Origin: Croceivirga sp.
Lineage (GTDB): Bacteria; Bacteroidota; Bacteroidia; Flavobacteriales; Flavobacteriaceae
Reading direction: 5' to 3'
DNA: 64,000 bases
Assembly: GCA_028281025.1 (NCBI GenBank)
Contig: JANQKR010000016.1
Coordinates: 248,001 to 312,000, forward strand
The position numbers were made by a program, and so were the translations under genes. Position 1 is the first letter of the stretch. Every line of letters starts with the position of its first letter. Below, piece by piece: positions 26,440-34,966 of this stretch. Under the pieces are notes generated by a model, which saw nothing but the letters and a program-made list of their open reading frames with translations, had not been told where the DNA came from and did no database searches.

Positions 26440-27567
26440 ATGGAAATTGGCCTTCAAAAAACAGTAGTTTTCATTTTTTTCATTTGTATTGGGTTTTTGC
26501 TCAAGGTTAAGTTTACCTCCCATGATGAGTTAATTGGATTAAAAAAGATCATTTTAAACCTAGCGCTGCCCGCTACCATTTTTATTGCCCTTTTAGGCAT
26601 ACAAGTACAATTAAATTTGTTGTTGTTGCCCTTACTTGCCCTCGCCCTTAACCTGCTTTTGTTTTTGGTGATTCCCTTTCTGCTGCCCCTTTTGGGAATT
26701 GCAAAAAATACCCCTGAGTTTAGAACCGCAAGATTATTGGTCCCTTCATTGGCCCCTGGATTGTCCTGTTTCCCCTTTATCGTGGAATTCTTGGGGAGTT
26801 CCTATCTGGCCAAGGCGGCCATGGCCGATTTGGGCAATAAGGTATTTGTACTTATTGTTTTGTACCTCATCGCCATGCAATGGCACTATACCCGACATCA
26901 AGTAAGGAGTGATGGCCGAAAAAGTAAAATCATCGCCTTGTTTAAAACCCTCGTTACGGAACCGGTCAATCTTTTTATAGGTCTGGCCCTATTACTATTG
27001 CTTTTGGGTATCAACATGGAGGCGCTTCCTTTCTTTATAAGCGAAGCCCTTTCCAAATTGAGTCTAATGATGACCCCTTTGGTCCTTTTGTTCATTGGTT
27101 TGGCCGTAAAGATCAAAAGAAAACAGTTCTATCAGATTTTTTCGCTGCTTTGTATCAGGGCAGGTGTGGTATTCTTGGTTATTGGTGTGTTTGTGGTCAC
27201 CACCAGTCTTCAGATTCCCAAAGAAATTCTATTGCTCCTGGCCTTTGGGCTAAGCGCTTGCAGTTTTTGGCCTTATGCACATATTTCATTGGTAGATAGT
27301 TTGGAAATGGAAAAGGAATCCAAAACCTTTGACAATGGTTATGCCATAAATATTCTTGCCCTTTCTTTTCCCCTTTCGACACTTTTGATATTGGGAGTTT
27401 TGAACAGTGGCACCTTGTTTTCCTCTTCAATCAATATCTTTTTTGCCGGTTTTGTGCTACTGGGGATAGGTACCTTGCAATCCCTATTCAAGTTTTTCTC
27501 AAAAAAATCCATGGCCATTCGGTTTTCAAAGACAGGGTTGGATTCTGCCTCCACCGAACGTATTTAG
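26440..27567 (+). CDS. AEC-family permease
   Basis: A 375-residue inner-membrane protein with about ten hydrophobic helices in the auxin efflux carrier pattern. The N-terminal LKKIILNLALPATIFIALLG helix and the internal repeat are typical. Members export or import organic acids such as malate and other metabolites. It begins 4 bp after the aminotransferase stop, so the two form a transcription unit and may act on related amino or keto acids; this pairing is inferred. Confidence 0.85.
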   Translation: MEIGLQKTVVFIFFICIGFLLKVKFTSHDELIGLKKIILNLALPATIFIALLGIQVQLNLLLLPLLALALNLLLFLVIPFLLPLLGIAKNTPEFRTARLLVPSLAPGLSCFPFIVEFLGSSYLAKAAMADLGNKVFVLIVLYLIAMQWHYTRHQVRSDGRKSKIIALFKTLVTEPVNLFIGLALLLLLLGINMEALPFFISEALSKLSLMMTPLVLLFIGLAVKIKRKQFYQIFSLLCIRAGVVFLVIGVFVVTTSLQIPKEILLLLAFGLSACSFWPYAHISLVDSLEMEKESKTFDNGYAINILALSFPLSTLLILGVLNSGTLFSSSINIFFAGFVLLGIGTLQSLFKFFSKKSMAIRFSKTGLDSASTERI

Positions 27568-27666
27568 TCCAACTTCGTCGTTCATTTCTTTTTCCGAGCA
27601 ATTTCTTTACCTTTCAAAAAGCGAATCGATCAAAACCATAACAGCTGTTCAAAAAAATACCGGTCT

Positions 27667-28416
27667 ATGCTAAAATTCTTCCGAAGAATCCGACAGTCCC
27701 TCCTTTCCGAGAACAAATTCTCCAAGTATTTGATTTACGCCATTGGGGAAATTGTATTGGTGGTCATTGGTATTTTGATAGCCTTACAGATCAACAATTG
27801 GAACGAACAAAAAAAGTTGGAGCAAAGGGAGGCCACCATCTTAAGGGAGCTTCATGAAGATTTTAAATCCAATAAGGAACAATTGGACAGCATCATCTGG
27901 TTCAATAAAGAAACCATAAGGGCCTGTCAAAAGGTACTACTCCTCAGTAAATCCATTGATCTGGAAAAGCTAAAAAGTGACAAAACGAGTTTACAACGTC
28001 TGGATAGTTTAATGTATTACCACAATTTAGCTTTTGCAAACAAATCCTTCAATCCAAAAACGGGTACGGTCAATTCATTGATCAACTCCTCCACTTTTGA
28101 AATCATAAAGAATGATAGCCTTAGGAGATATTTGTTGTCCTGGAACGATGTTTTGAACGATTATCTTGAGGAAGAGCGTTTTAATTGGGACTTTTTGTTC
28201 AATGAGGTACAACCATGGATGCGGGCCACCTATGATTTCTCCAATCCTAAAAGTGAACAAAACCTCAGGGCATTATTTAGCCCAAGACAGCAGAATTATA
28301 ATATTGTTCGTACAGGGTCTTTGGCAAACAACATACAAAGTGTTGAAGATGAAGGAATATTGGAATTAATAACCAACATTGTCAGGTTAACGGAAGAAAA
28401 ATCGAGTGAAGATTAG
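27667..28416 (+). CDS. DUF6090 family membrane protein
   Basis: A 249-residue protein with the very characteristic N-terminus of DUF6090: KYLIYAIGEIVLVVIGILIA followed by LQINNWNEQKK. This gives one transmembrane helix (about residues 20-40) after a basic cytoplasmic start, with a large helical C-terminal region. The family is common and often multi-copy in Flavobacteriia but has no known function. A TACCTTTC element at 27608-27615 is a possible -7 box. It is convergent with the lysoplasmalogenase gene. Confidence 0.88.
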   Translation: MLKFFRRIRQSLLSENKFSKYLIYAIGEIVLVVIGILIALQINNWNEQKKLEQREATILRELHEDFKSNKEQLDSIIWFNKETIRACQKVLLLSKSIDLEKLKSDKTSLQRLDSLMYYHNLAFANKSFNPKTGTVNSLINSSTFEIIKNDSLRRYLLSWNDVLNDYLEEERFNWDFLFNEVQPWMRATYDFSNPKSEQNLRALFSPRQQNYNIVRTGSLANNIQSVEDEGILELITNIVRLTEEKSSED

Positions 28417-28488
28417 TTTTGCTATCACAGATCTTATCCCATCAGTAATGGGCCAATCATCATTCGGATTACCCCTGCCCTGCAGCGG

Positions 28489-29151
28489 TCATTTATCCCC
28501 AGCCCCAATAATCAAATACGCCGCATTTGCAATCAAGGCAATTGCCAACCAATAGGTTGATAAGACAACAAGACCGGAAAGTTCAAAGGGATTTTTGAAT
28601 TTGCTCACGGCAATCATACTATCGGAAAACAAAAAGAACAGTACCCCCAATGCAATAAGCCCATGTGCCTTGGTTTTTTCCTTGAGGTACAGTGCAATCC
28701 CCTGCCAGGCCATACATAAAATGACCAAGACATAGAGTGCCACGGGCCAAACCAACCCTCCAAGATCGGGATATAACCAAGTGTACAAAGCAATGCCTAT
28801 GACCAACAAGATCAAAGCTACCATAGGATTCTTTTGCCATCCGATTAATCCAATAAATCCTTTTACAAATAACAAATGGGCCACTAAAAATGCGGCTAGG
28901 CCATAAACAAAATAGCTGGGATTCAAAAGGAGTATGTCCCCCAATAGGCAAAAGCAAAGGGCCACAATTAAAATTCGCTTAAAACCCTTGTGTTTCCCCC
29001 TCACCAAAACGGGTAGTAGAATCACCAAAATGGTAGTCAAAGATTTCCCCAACCCATAATACGGGTTATTAAAATAGTCCAGGGCAATGGAAACACAGGC
29101 ACTCAAAAAAATGAGGGTATTCAATAATATGCGAATGTTACTGTCCTTCAC
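28489..29151 (-). CDS. Lysoplasmalogenase (YhhN/TMEM86 family)
   Basis: A 220-residue integral membrane protein with about eight helices in the YhhN pattern. Conserved polar residues are seen in FCLLGDILLL (near residue 71) and FLFSDSMIAV (near 175), where aspartates are thought to be catalytic. Characterised members hydrolyse the vinyl ether bond of lysoplasmalogens; the bacterial substrate here is unknown. The apparent start is GTG, since no early in-frame ATG exists. The gene is 13 bp downstream of the YciI-like lipoprotein gene on the same strand. Confidence 0.85.
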   Translation of the reverse strand: MKDSNIRILLNTLIFLSACVSIALDYFNNPYYGLGKSLTTILVILLPVLVRGKHKGFKRILIVALCFCLLGDILLLNPSYFVYGLAAFLVAHLLFVKGFIGLIGWQKNPMVALILLVIGIALYTWLYPDLGGLVWPVALYVLVILCMAWQGIALYLKEKTKAHGLIALGVLFFLFSDSMIAVSKFKNPFELSGLVVLSTYWLAIALIANAAYLIIGAGDK

Positions 29152-29164
29152 GGGAAATCACATG

Positions 29165-29656
29165 TTATCGCAGTGGAAATCCTTTGGCGGCCCACCAAGG
29201 ATGTACCTCTATCTCCAATCTTCCCGCCTGTACGGCCGGATCTAGATTCGCCAGGCTATCTGCTATTTGTAAGGTGGGCACATTATAAATGGTAATACCG
29301 CGGATATCGCCATCATCGCCAAAAGGTCCGGAAATATCGGCATAGCCTGCCTCGTACATGCGGCCTAAATGGCCCAAATGTAAGGTCTGTAAGCTATCCG
29401 CTTCTTCCTTGCTTTGTGAGCGTTTTGGTCCACTTTTTAAAAAAGCGACAAAATACTGTTGCATCAGAACGGTATCCTTGGTTTTCCCATCCACATAATC
29501 GAAGACCTGAAACCCTTTATCAATCAATTCTTGTTTTACGTCTGCAGTACTTTTTTTGGCTTCGGTCCCTTGTTGCTGAACATGTGGTTTTTCCACTTCT
29601 TTACATCCCATAAAGACAATTGCCATCAAAAAAATCACTATTCGTAGTCTTTCCAT
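29165..29656 (-). CDS. Secreted lipoprotein with a YciI-like domain
   Basis: A 163-residue protein with a lipoprotein signal (FMGC, Cys18), a short Lys/Gln/Ser linker and a YciI-like ferredoxin-fold domain from about residue 65 (QYFVAFLKSGPKR) to the C-terminus, with the conserved HLGHLGRM and SGPFGDDGDI stretches. YciI proteins are normally cytoplasmic, so the lipid-anchored export is notable. The 5' start overlaps the end of the CYTH gene by 19 nt, placing it in a four-gene minus-strand unit. Confidence 0.78.
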   Translation of the reverse strand: MERLRIVIFLMAIVFMGCKEVEKPHVQQQGTEAKKSTADVKQELIDKGFQVFDYVDGKTKDTVLMQQYFVAFLKSGPKRSQSKEEADSLQTLHLGHLGRMYEAGYADISGPFGDDGDIRGITIYNVPTLQIADSLANLDPAVQAGRLEIEVHPWWAAKGFPLR

Positions 29657-30123
29657 TGGTTAAAAGGTGTTATGCTCAATTGAGCGTTGTAGTATTTGAT
29701 GTTTCCGGTTACTTCTTTCCCCAACCAATCCGGCTTTTTAAAGGGTTGGTCCTCGTGTTGGAGTTCTATTTCTGCAACGACCAATCCTTTGTTCTCCCCT
29801 AAAAATTCATCAACTTCAAACATCGCTCCATCCACGGGTACCTTAAACCGTACTTTTTCCAAAATAACGGGTTCACATAGGTCAATCAAATTGGTGGCCT
29901 CGGCTAATGAAATCTCAGTTTCCCATTCAAATCGTGTGGTCCCCGAATCATTGCCCATGCCTTTTACGGTCAAAAAACCTTTTTCTCCAGTAATCCTTAC
30001 CCTCACCGTGCGCTCTGGATGGGTATTTAAAAAACCCTGGACAATCCTATTTTTTGAAATGGCAGCGGCTTTATAATTGTTGGATTTGACCAAAAATTTC
30101 CGTTCAATTTCAAGGTGTTCCAT
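29638..30123 (-). CDS. CYTH domain protein (triphosphate tunnel metalloenzyme)
   Basis: A 161-residue soluble protein with the N-terminal EIERKFLVK signature (residues 4-12) that defines the CYTH superfamily and alternating charged strands that form the tunnel (VRVRITG, TRFEWE, EVDEF, VAEIEL). Bacterial members are mostly inorganic tripolyphosphatases or, less often, class IV adenylate cyclases. Compact size without a CHAD domain favours the phosphatase reading. It overlaps both neighbours (14 nt upstream, 19 nt downstream), so it is translationally coupled. Confidence 0.88.
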   Translation of the reverse strand: MEHLEIERKFLVKSNNYKAAAISKNRIVQGFLNTHPERTVRVRITGEKGFLTVKGMGNDSGTTRFEWETEISLAEATNLIDLCEPVILEKVRFKVPVDGAMFEVDEFLGENKGLVVAEIELQHEDQPFKKPDWLGKEVTGNIKYYNAQLSITPFNQWKDYE

Positions 30124-30787
30124 GAGCCGCCAATTCTTTTAAGGTTTCTGAAGGTACACGTTTTTTGTCATAGGGGTTATTGGCCAACCAGATCATGGCC
30201 TTTGCAATGGTCTCCGGTAAAATGATCTTATATTGCCCAAAAGGACCGATCATCAAAAAATCCAATGTATTCATCAGTTTTTTAAAAAAATACTCCCCGG
30301 GCCTTTTTTCATCCCGTGTACCCCCGATTAAAGCCGGCTGGACGCTATGTGTTTTCTCCAGACCAACGGCTAGAACAGCTTCTTCCATTTCGCCCTTGAT
30401 CATGTTGTAAAAAATGGGACTCCCTGAATCTGCCCCCATTGCGGAAATCACAATAAAGGTTCCAATTCCATTTTGCTTGCATAGTATGGCCGCAGTGCTG
30501 GGGATGCCAAAGTCGATCTTTCGATAGGTGTGTTTGTTCGGTGTTTTGGCCTTTGTGGTGCCAATACAACAAAACACTTCATCACCATGGAACTCACTTG
30601 CAAAAGTATCCAGTTGCAACAGGTTTCCTATAACAGTGTGCAATTTGGAATGTGTTATTTCCAATGCCCTTCTTGAAAATACGGTTACCTTTTTATAACG
30701 GTCATCCTTCAAAAGCAAATCCAACACTATTCCTCCCACAAGTCCCGTAGCACCTAAAACTATAGCCTCTTTTTGCTTTCTTTCCAT
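30110..30787 (-). CDS. NAD(P)H-binding oxidoreductase-like protein (HTATIP2 type)
   Basis: A 225-residue protein with an N-terminal nucleotide-binding motif GATGLVGGIV (near residue 13) and an atypical SDR fold of the HTATIP2/TIP30-like branch (CCIGTTKAK near 77 and SAMGADSGS near 115). The classical catalytic YxxxK is not obvious, which is normal for this group. Reaction and partner are unknown. It heads the minus-strand unit and starts only 27 nt from the divergent dinB start. Confidence 0.82.
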   Translation of the reverse strand: MERKQKEAIVLGATGLVGGIVLDLLLKDDRYKKVTVFSRRALEITHSKLHTVIGNLLQLDTFASEFHGDEVFCCIGTTKAKTPNKHTYRKIDFGIPSTAAILCKQNGIGTFIVISAMGADSGSPIFYNMIKGEMEEAVLAVGLEKTHSVQPALIGGTRDEKRPGEYFFKKLMNTLDFLMIGPFGQYKIILPETIAKAMIWLANNPYDKKRVPSETLKELAAHGTP

Positions 30788-30803
30788 CCAACTAAATATA
30801 ACC

Positions 30804-30811
30804 TAATTTTG
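30804..30811 (+). promoter_or_regulatory. -7 promoter box of dinB, immediately before its start
   Basis: TAATTTTG at 30804-30811 ends 3 nt before the dinB ATG. No -33 TTG is found at normal spacing; the nearest (30773-30775) is 28 nt away. Transcription would begin at or next to the start codon. Confidence 0.5.
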
Positions 30812-30814
30812 GGT

Positions 30815-31921
30815 ATGGACTTGGATTTTCCACTTCGAAAGATCATACATGTTGATATGGATGCCTTTTATGCTTCCGTGGAACAAAGGGATAATCCAGA
30901 ACTAAAAGGAAAACCCGTTGCCGTGGGTGGAGGTTCAAAACGTGGTGTGGTTTCGGCTGCCAGTTACGAAGCACGAAAATTTGGGGTCCGCAGTGCCATG
31001 AGTGGGTACCTGGCCAAAAAGAACTGTCCCGATCTTATTTTTGTTAGACCAAGATTTGATCGCTACAAAGAAGTATCGCAACAAGTACGGAGCATCTTCC
31101 TCGAATATACCGATCTGGTGGAACCCCTTTCCTTGGATGAAGCCTATTTGGATGTCACCGTAAACAAAAAGGGCAACCCATCCGCTACCCTTATTGCACA
31201 GGAAATTCGACAAAGAATTTTTGAAAGGACCGGTTTGACCGCCTCTGCAGGCATATCCATCAATAAGTTCATTGCCAAAGTAGCAAGTGACTATAACAAA
31301 CCCAATGGACAAAAAACCATTAATCCGGAAGAGGTCATCCAATTTTTGGAAAACCTGGACATTCGAAAGTTTTATGGCATTGGCAAGGTTACTGCCGAGA
31401 AGATGTATAAGCTTGGGATTTTTACGGGTAAGGAGCTAAAAGAAAAAACCCAGGAATTTTTGGAAGATCACTTTGGCAAGAGTGGTGGTTATTACTATAA
31501 TGTAGTAAGGGGGGTACATAGAAGTGAGGTAAAACCGGAACGCATTCCAAAATCCGTAGGGGCGGAACGGACATTCCACGAAAACCTGAGCAGTGAGATT
31601 TTCATGTTGGAAAAACTGGAACATATTGCCAACGAGTTGGAACGACGGCTCAAAAAATCAAAGATTGCCGGAAAGACCATTACGCTAAAAATCAAATACA
31701 GTGACTTCACCTTACAAACAAGGAGTAAAACACTGCCCTATTTCATTTCAGAAAAAGGCTTGATATTGGAAGCGGCCAAAGAACTGTTGTATCAGGCTCC
31801 AATGCAAAATTCAGTTCGCTTGTTGGGAATATCCCTGGCCAACCTCAACACTGAAAAAAGGAATTCCTTAAAGGATAAGGAAGAGGAAACGGTTTCCGTT
31901 CAATTGAGATTTGACTTTTGA
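30815..31921 (+). CDS. dinB: DNA polymerase IV
   Basis: A 368-residue Y-family polymerase for translesion DNA synthesis. The metal-binding residues are seen in HVDMDAFYASVEQ (residues 12-24) and SLDEAYLDV (near 107), followed by the thumb (near 190-240) and a little-finger domain. It ends VQLRFDF, reminiscent of a beta-clamp-binding peptide. The ATG at 30815 is chosen over a codon 42 nt upstream because the longer reading would start before the -7 box and overlap the divergent gene. Confidence 0.95.
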   Translation: MDLDFPLRKIIHVDMDAFYASVEQRDNPELKGKPVAVGGGSKRGVVSAASYEARKFGVRSAMSGYLAKKNCPDLIFVRPRFDRYKEVSQQVRSIFLEYTDLVEPLSLDEAYLDVTVNKKGNPSATLIAQEIRQRIFERTGLTASAGISINKFIAKVASDYNKPNGQKTINPEEVIQFLENLDIRKFYGIGKVTAEKMYKLGIFTGKELKEKTQEFLEDHFGKSGGYYYNVVRGVHRSEVKPERIPKSVGAERTFHENLSSEIFMLEKLEHIANELERRLKKSKIAGKTITLKIKYSDFTLQTRSKTLPYFISEKGLILEAAKELLYQAPMQNSVRLLGISLANLNTEKRNSLKDKEEETVSVQLRFDF

Positions 31922-31986
31922 ACCCCAGCCTCCTTTCAAAGAAGGGGAAAATAACTTAACTTAAGTGCTCACAAACACATTTCCCC

Positions 31987-33393
31987 ATGCACCACAAGAC
32001 AACTAAGAATACCGACAGAAGATCTTTTATCAAAAAGGCCTCAATGGCCTCAGCGGCAATGAGCACGGCACCATTTATCCTTTCCGCCTCCAAAGGAGAA
32101 AGATTGGTGCTATCCCGGACGTACAAAGATGGGCTGTTCTCCGCCAATGACCATATCAATATTGGTCTCATCGGTTCTGGAATCCAAGGCATATATGATA
32201 CCAGGGCGGCCCTTTCGGTGGATGGTGTAAAAATAGTTGCTGCCTGCGATCTTTATACCGGGAGGTTAGATCGTGCCAAGGAACTGTGGGGCAAGGACCT
32301 TTTTGTTACCCGTGACTATCGAAAGCTTTTGGACCGTAAAGATATTGATGCCGTAATTGTAGCTACCCCGGACCATTGGCACAAAAAAATTGCCGTGGAT
32401 GCCCTTAAGGCCGGGAAACATGTCTATTGCGAAAAGCCCATGGTCCAAAAATGGGAGGACGGCAATGAAATCATTTCCGCACAAAAAAGCAGTGGAAAAA
32501 TTTGTCAGATTGGAAGTCAGGGAATGTCTTCCCTCACCAATGAAAAAGCCAAACAGTTGTACAAGGAAGGTGCCATAGGGGATTTAGTACTATTGGACTT
32601 TTATAATGATCGGTATTCGGCAGAAGGGGCTTGGCAATATCCCATTCCTCCGGATCAGAGTCCTGATACCGTTGACTTTGACACCTTTCTTGGAAATGCA
32701 CCAAAAGTGGCCTATGATCCAACCCGGTTCTTTAGGTGGCGAAACTACAAGGACTACGGTACTGGAGTGGCCGGGGATTTATTTGTGCACGCTTTTTCTT
32801 CCCTGCACTATATGATTGATTCTTTTGGGCCAACTTCTGCGTTGGCTACGGGCGGGCTTCGCTATTGGAAGGATGGCCGGGATGTTCCGGACGTGAGCAT
32901 AACCCTTTACGATTTTCCCAAAACGGAAACCCATTCCGCTTTTAATGCCGTTTTCCGTGTCAATTTTATCGCAGGTTCCGGAGGAGGTTCAGGATTTAAG
33001 TTGGTCGGTACCGAAGGTGAGATGGAAATTGGTTGGAATACCGTCAGCGTTAGGCGGTCCAAACTAAATATGGATCCGGGGGATTACTCCCTGGTGGCCT
33101 TTACTGAGAAAACACAAGGGGCCATACGAAGCAATCATTCCACGGTAAGTCCTAAAAGTCGAAATTCAGTCCTGCAAACCGGAACAACTACTTGGGAATC
33201 TCCCAGGGATTACAAGGGGGCACACCATGACCATTTCCATAATTTCTTTACCGCTATTCGCGAGAAGGGGAAAGCAATCCAAGACCCCACTTTTGGACTT
33301 AGGGCTGCTGGAGCGGCTTTACTGGCAAATGAAAGTTATTACACAAAAAGTCCCGTAAAGTGGGATCCAATAGAAATGAAAATGATGGGATAA
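31987..33393 (+). CDS. Tat-exported Gfo/Idh/MocA-family oxidoreductase
   Basis: A 468-residue NAD(P)-dependent oxidoreductase or glycosidase-like protein. A twin-arginine signal (DRRSFIKK, residues 10-17, then an Ala/Ser-rich stretch to about 35) precedes the Rossmann domain (GLIGSGIQGIYD near 59) and the EKP motif (YCEKPMVQ near 148) of the family. Exported members in Bacteroidota usually act on sugars or glycosides at or beyond the inner membrane. It is followed 11 bp later by an exported PIG-L deacetylase gene, so a joint role in sugar processing is plausible. Confidence 0.88.
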   Translation: MHHKTTKNTDRRSFIKKASMASAAMSTAPFILSASKGERLVLSRTYKDGLFSANDHINIGLIGSGIQGIYDTRAALSVDGVKIVAACDLYTGRLDRAKELWGKDLFVTRDYRKLLDRKDIDAVIVATPDHWHKKIAVDALKAGKHVYCEKPMVQKWEDGNEIISAQKSSGKICQIGSQGMSSLTNEKAKQLYKEGAIGDLVLLDFYNDRYSAEGAWQYPIPPDQSPDTVDFDTFLGNAPKVAYDPTRFFRWRNYKDYGTGVAGDLFVHAFSSLHYMIDSFGPTSALATGGLRYWKDGRDVPDVSITLYDFPKTETHSAFNAVFRVNFIAGSGGGSGFKLVGTEGEMEIGWNTVSVRRSKLNMDPGDYSLVAFTEKTQGAIRSNHSTVSPKSRNSVLQTGTTTWESPRDYKGAHHDHFHNFFTAIREKGKAIQDPTFGLRAAGAALLANESYYTKSPVKWDPIEMKMMG

Positions 33394-33404
33394 AACCTGC
33401 GGTT

Positions 33405-34277
33405 ATGATCAAAACGTATGTAGTATTGCTTTTTTGTTTCATTTCCTATGCTATAGGTGCCCAACAAAATCCTTTGAACGTTCTGGTTTTTGGGGCACAC
33501 CCAGATGATTGTGATATTTCCTCGGGGGGAACGGCAATTCTTTTTTCCAATATGGGCCATAATGTGAAGTTTGTCTCCTTGACCAATGGCGATGCGGGAC
33601 ATCATGAATTGGGTGGTGGTGCTTTGGCCAAAATCCGAAGGGCGGAAGCCCAGGAAGCCGGTAGAAGGTTTGGAGTGGAGTACTCGGTCCTGGACAACCA
33701 TGATGGTGAACTGATGCCCACTTTGGAAAACCGTTTAAAAGTCATCCGGGAAATCAGAAAATGGAATGCGGATGTGGTTATAGCCCCTAGGCCCAACGAC
33801 TATCATCCCGATCATAGGTACACCGGTATCCTGGTCCAGGACGCCGCCTATATGGTCATTGTGCCCAATGTGGCCCCGGATACCCCGCCCTTGGCAAAGA
33901 ATCCCGTTTTTCTATACTGCCAGGATAGGTTTAAAAAACCAAATCCATTTGAGCCGGATATTGCCGTAATCATTGATGAGGTATTTGAGCAAAAGATGTA
34001 TGCGGCCGCGGCCCATGAATCCCAATTCTTTGAGTGGTTGCCCTGGACAAACGGAACGTTGGAAAAAGTTCCCAAAGACAAGGACAAACGACTTGAATTT
34101 TTGGGCGACCGACTGGGATCGAAACCAAGTGAAGCCTCATTGGAATGTCTTAGAAAGTGGTACGGGCAAAAAGCCGTTGAAAAAGCTCGCTATGTGGAAG
34201 CTTTTGAAATATGCGAGTACGGAAAACAACCCTCCGATGCCGAAATCCGAAAGCTATTCCCAATGCTTAAAATGTAG
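33405..34277 (+). CDS. Exported PIG-L family deacetylase
   Basis: A 290-residue zinc-dependent N-acetylglucosaminyl-type deacetylase. The zinc site is intact: GAHPDDCDIS (near residue 29) and RPNDYHPDHRYTG (near 130). An N-terminal signal peptide (about residues 1-18, ending near GAQQ) sends it to the periplasm. The ATG at 33405 is chosen because it begins directly with the signal peptide and lies 11 bp after the upstream stop; a longer reading would overlap that gene. The pairing with the Tat-exported oxidoreductase suggests a common glycan or amino-sugar substrate. Confidence 0.9.
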   Translation: MIKTYVVLLFCFISYAIGAQQNPLNVLVFGAHPDDCDISSGGTAILFSNMGHNVKFVSLTNGDAGHHELGGGALAKIRRAEAQEAGRRFGVEYSVLDNHDGELMPTLENRLKVIREIRKWNADVVIAPRPNDYHPDHRYTGILVQDAAYMVIVPNVAPDTPPLAKNPVFLYCQDRFKKPNPFEPDIAVIIDEVFEQKMYAAAAHESQFFEWLPWTNGTLEKVPKDKDKRLEFLGDRLGSKPSEASLECLRKWYGQKAVEKARYVEAFEICEYGKQPSDAEIRKLFPMLKM

Positions 34278-34334
34278 GCTTGCGTAAGAATACGTAAAGG
34301 ATTTCCCAGATAGGTTGAGCCAGGACCAAAAACC

Positions 34335-34787
34335 TCAAATGGCCTTGACCGAAACGGTTACCCCCCAAATGATCAATGATGAAAAGAAAATACCGATGGC
34401 ATTGGCGATAAAGGCCTTTTTTCGTTCAATTTGAAATAGATAAGCCGCAATACTCCCTGCATAAACCCCTGTTCCAGGTACCGGAAGCATGACAAAAAGT
34501 GCCAAACCAAAAAAACCAAACCGATGGATTTTATTTCCTGTGCCCGATTTGGCCCGCTTCGCTACCCAAATCGCTGCTTTTTTATAAGGCCGCCATTGGA
34601 TGAGTCCCTTGTTCACATTTTCCAAAAAGAACATCATTAAGGGGAATACCAGCACATTGGCCAAAAAGCAAGTCACAAAAACCAGATAACTGTTCACACC
34701 CTGCGCAATTCCATAGGGAATTCCCACCTTGGATTCCCCAAAAGGTGACAGGCTCCAAAGAATGGAAGTGATAAGATCTATAATCAC
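34335..34787 (-). CDS. Small multi-drug export family protein
   Basis: A 150-residue inner-membrane protein with about four hydrophobic helices and the conserved PFGESKVGIPYGI and FGLALFVMLPVPGTGVYAGS stretches of the Sm_multidrug_ex family (COG2426). Despite the name, its substrate is unproven. The apparent start is GTG. It is divergent from the TetR gene 179 bp away, so TetR could control it. Confidence 0.85.
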   Translation of the reverse strand: MIIDLITSILWSLSPFGESKVGIPYGIAQGVNSYLVFVTCFLANVLVFPLMMFFLENVNKGLIQWRPYKKAAIWVAKRAKSGTGNKIHRFGFFGLALFVMLPVPGTGVYAGSIAAYLFQIERKKAFIANAIGIFFSSLIIWGVTVSVKAI

Positions 34788-34941
34788 AGCTATTTTTTTG
34801 CTAAACTACGCTTGGGCAGCAAATATTTCAGCGAAAAGAACGCTAAAAAATGATTAAAATTTTTGTCCTGATCCCCTCATTGAAAGAAAAACCTGATACG
34901 GCCAAAAGAAAAGATCAATTTTAACGTTTTTATACATAGAC

Positions 34942-34963
34942 AGACCGGTCTTTATTATCTTTG
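34942..34963 (+). promoter_or_regulatory. Palindromic operator and -7 box upstream of tetR
   Basis: A perfect 10-bp palindrome AGACCGGTCT (34942-34951) sits just upstream of a TATCTTTG -7 box (34956-34963) that ends 3 nt before the ATG. TetR-family regulators commonly bind GACCGGTC-type palindromes in their own promoters, so autoregulation is likely. Confidence 0.6.
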
Positions 34964-34966
34964 GAT

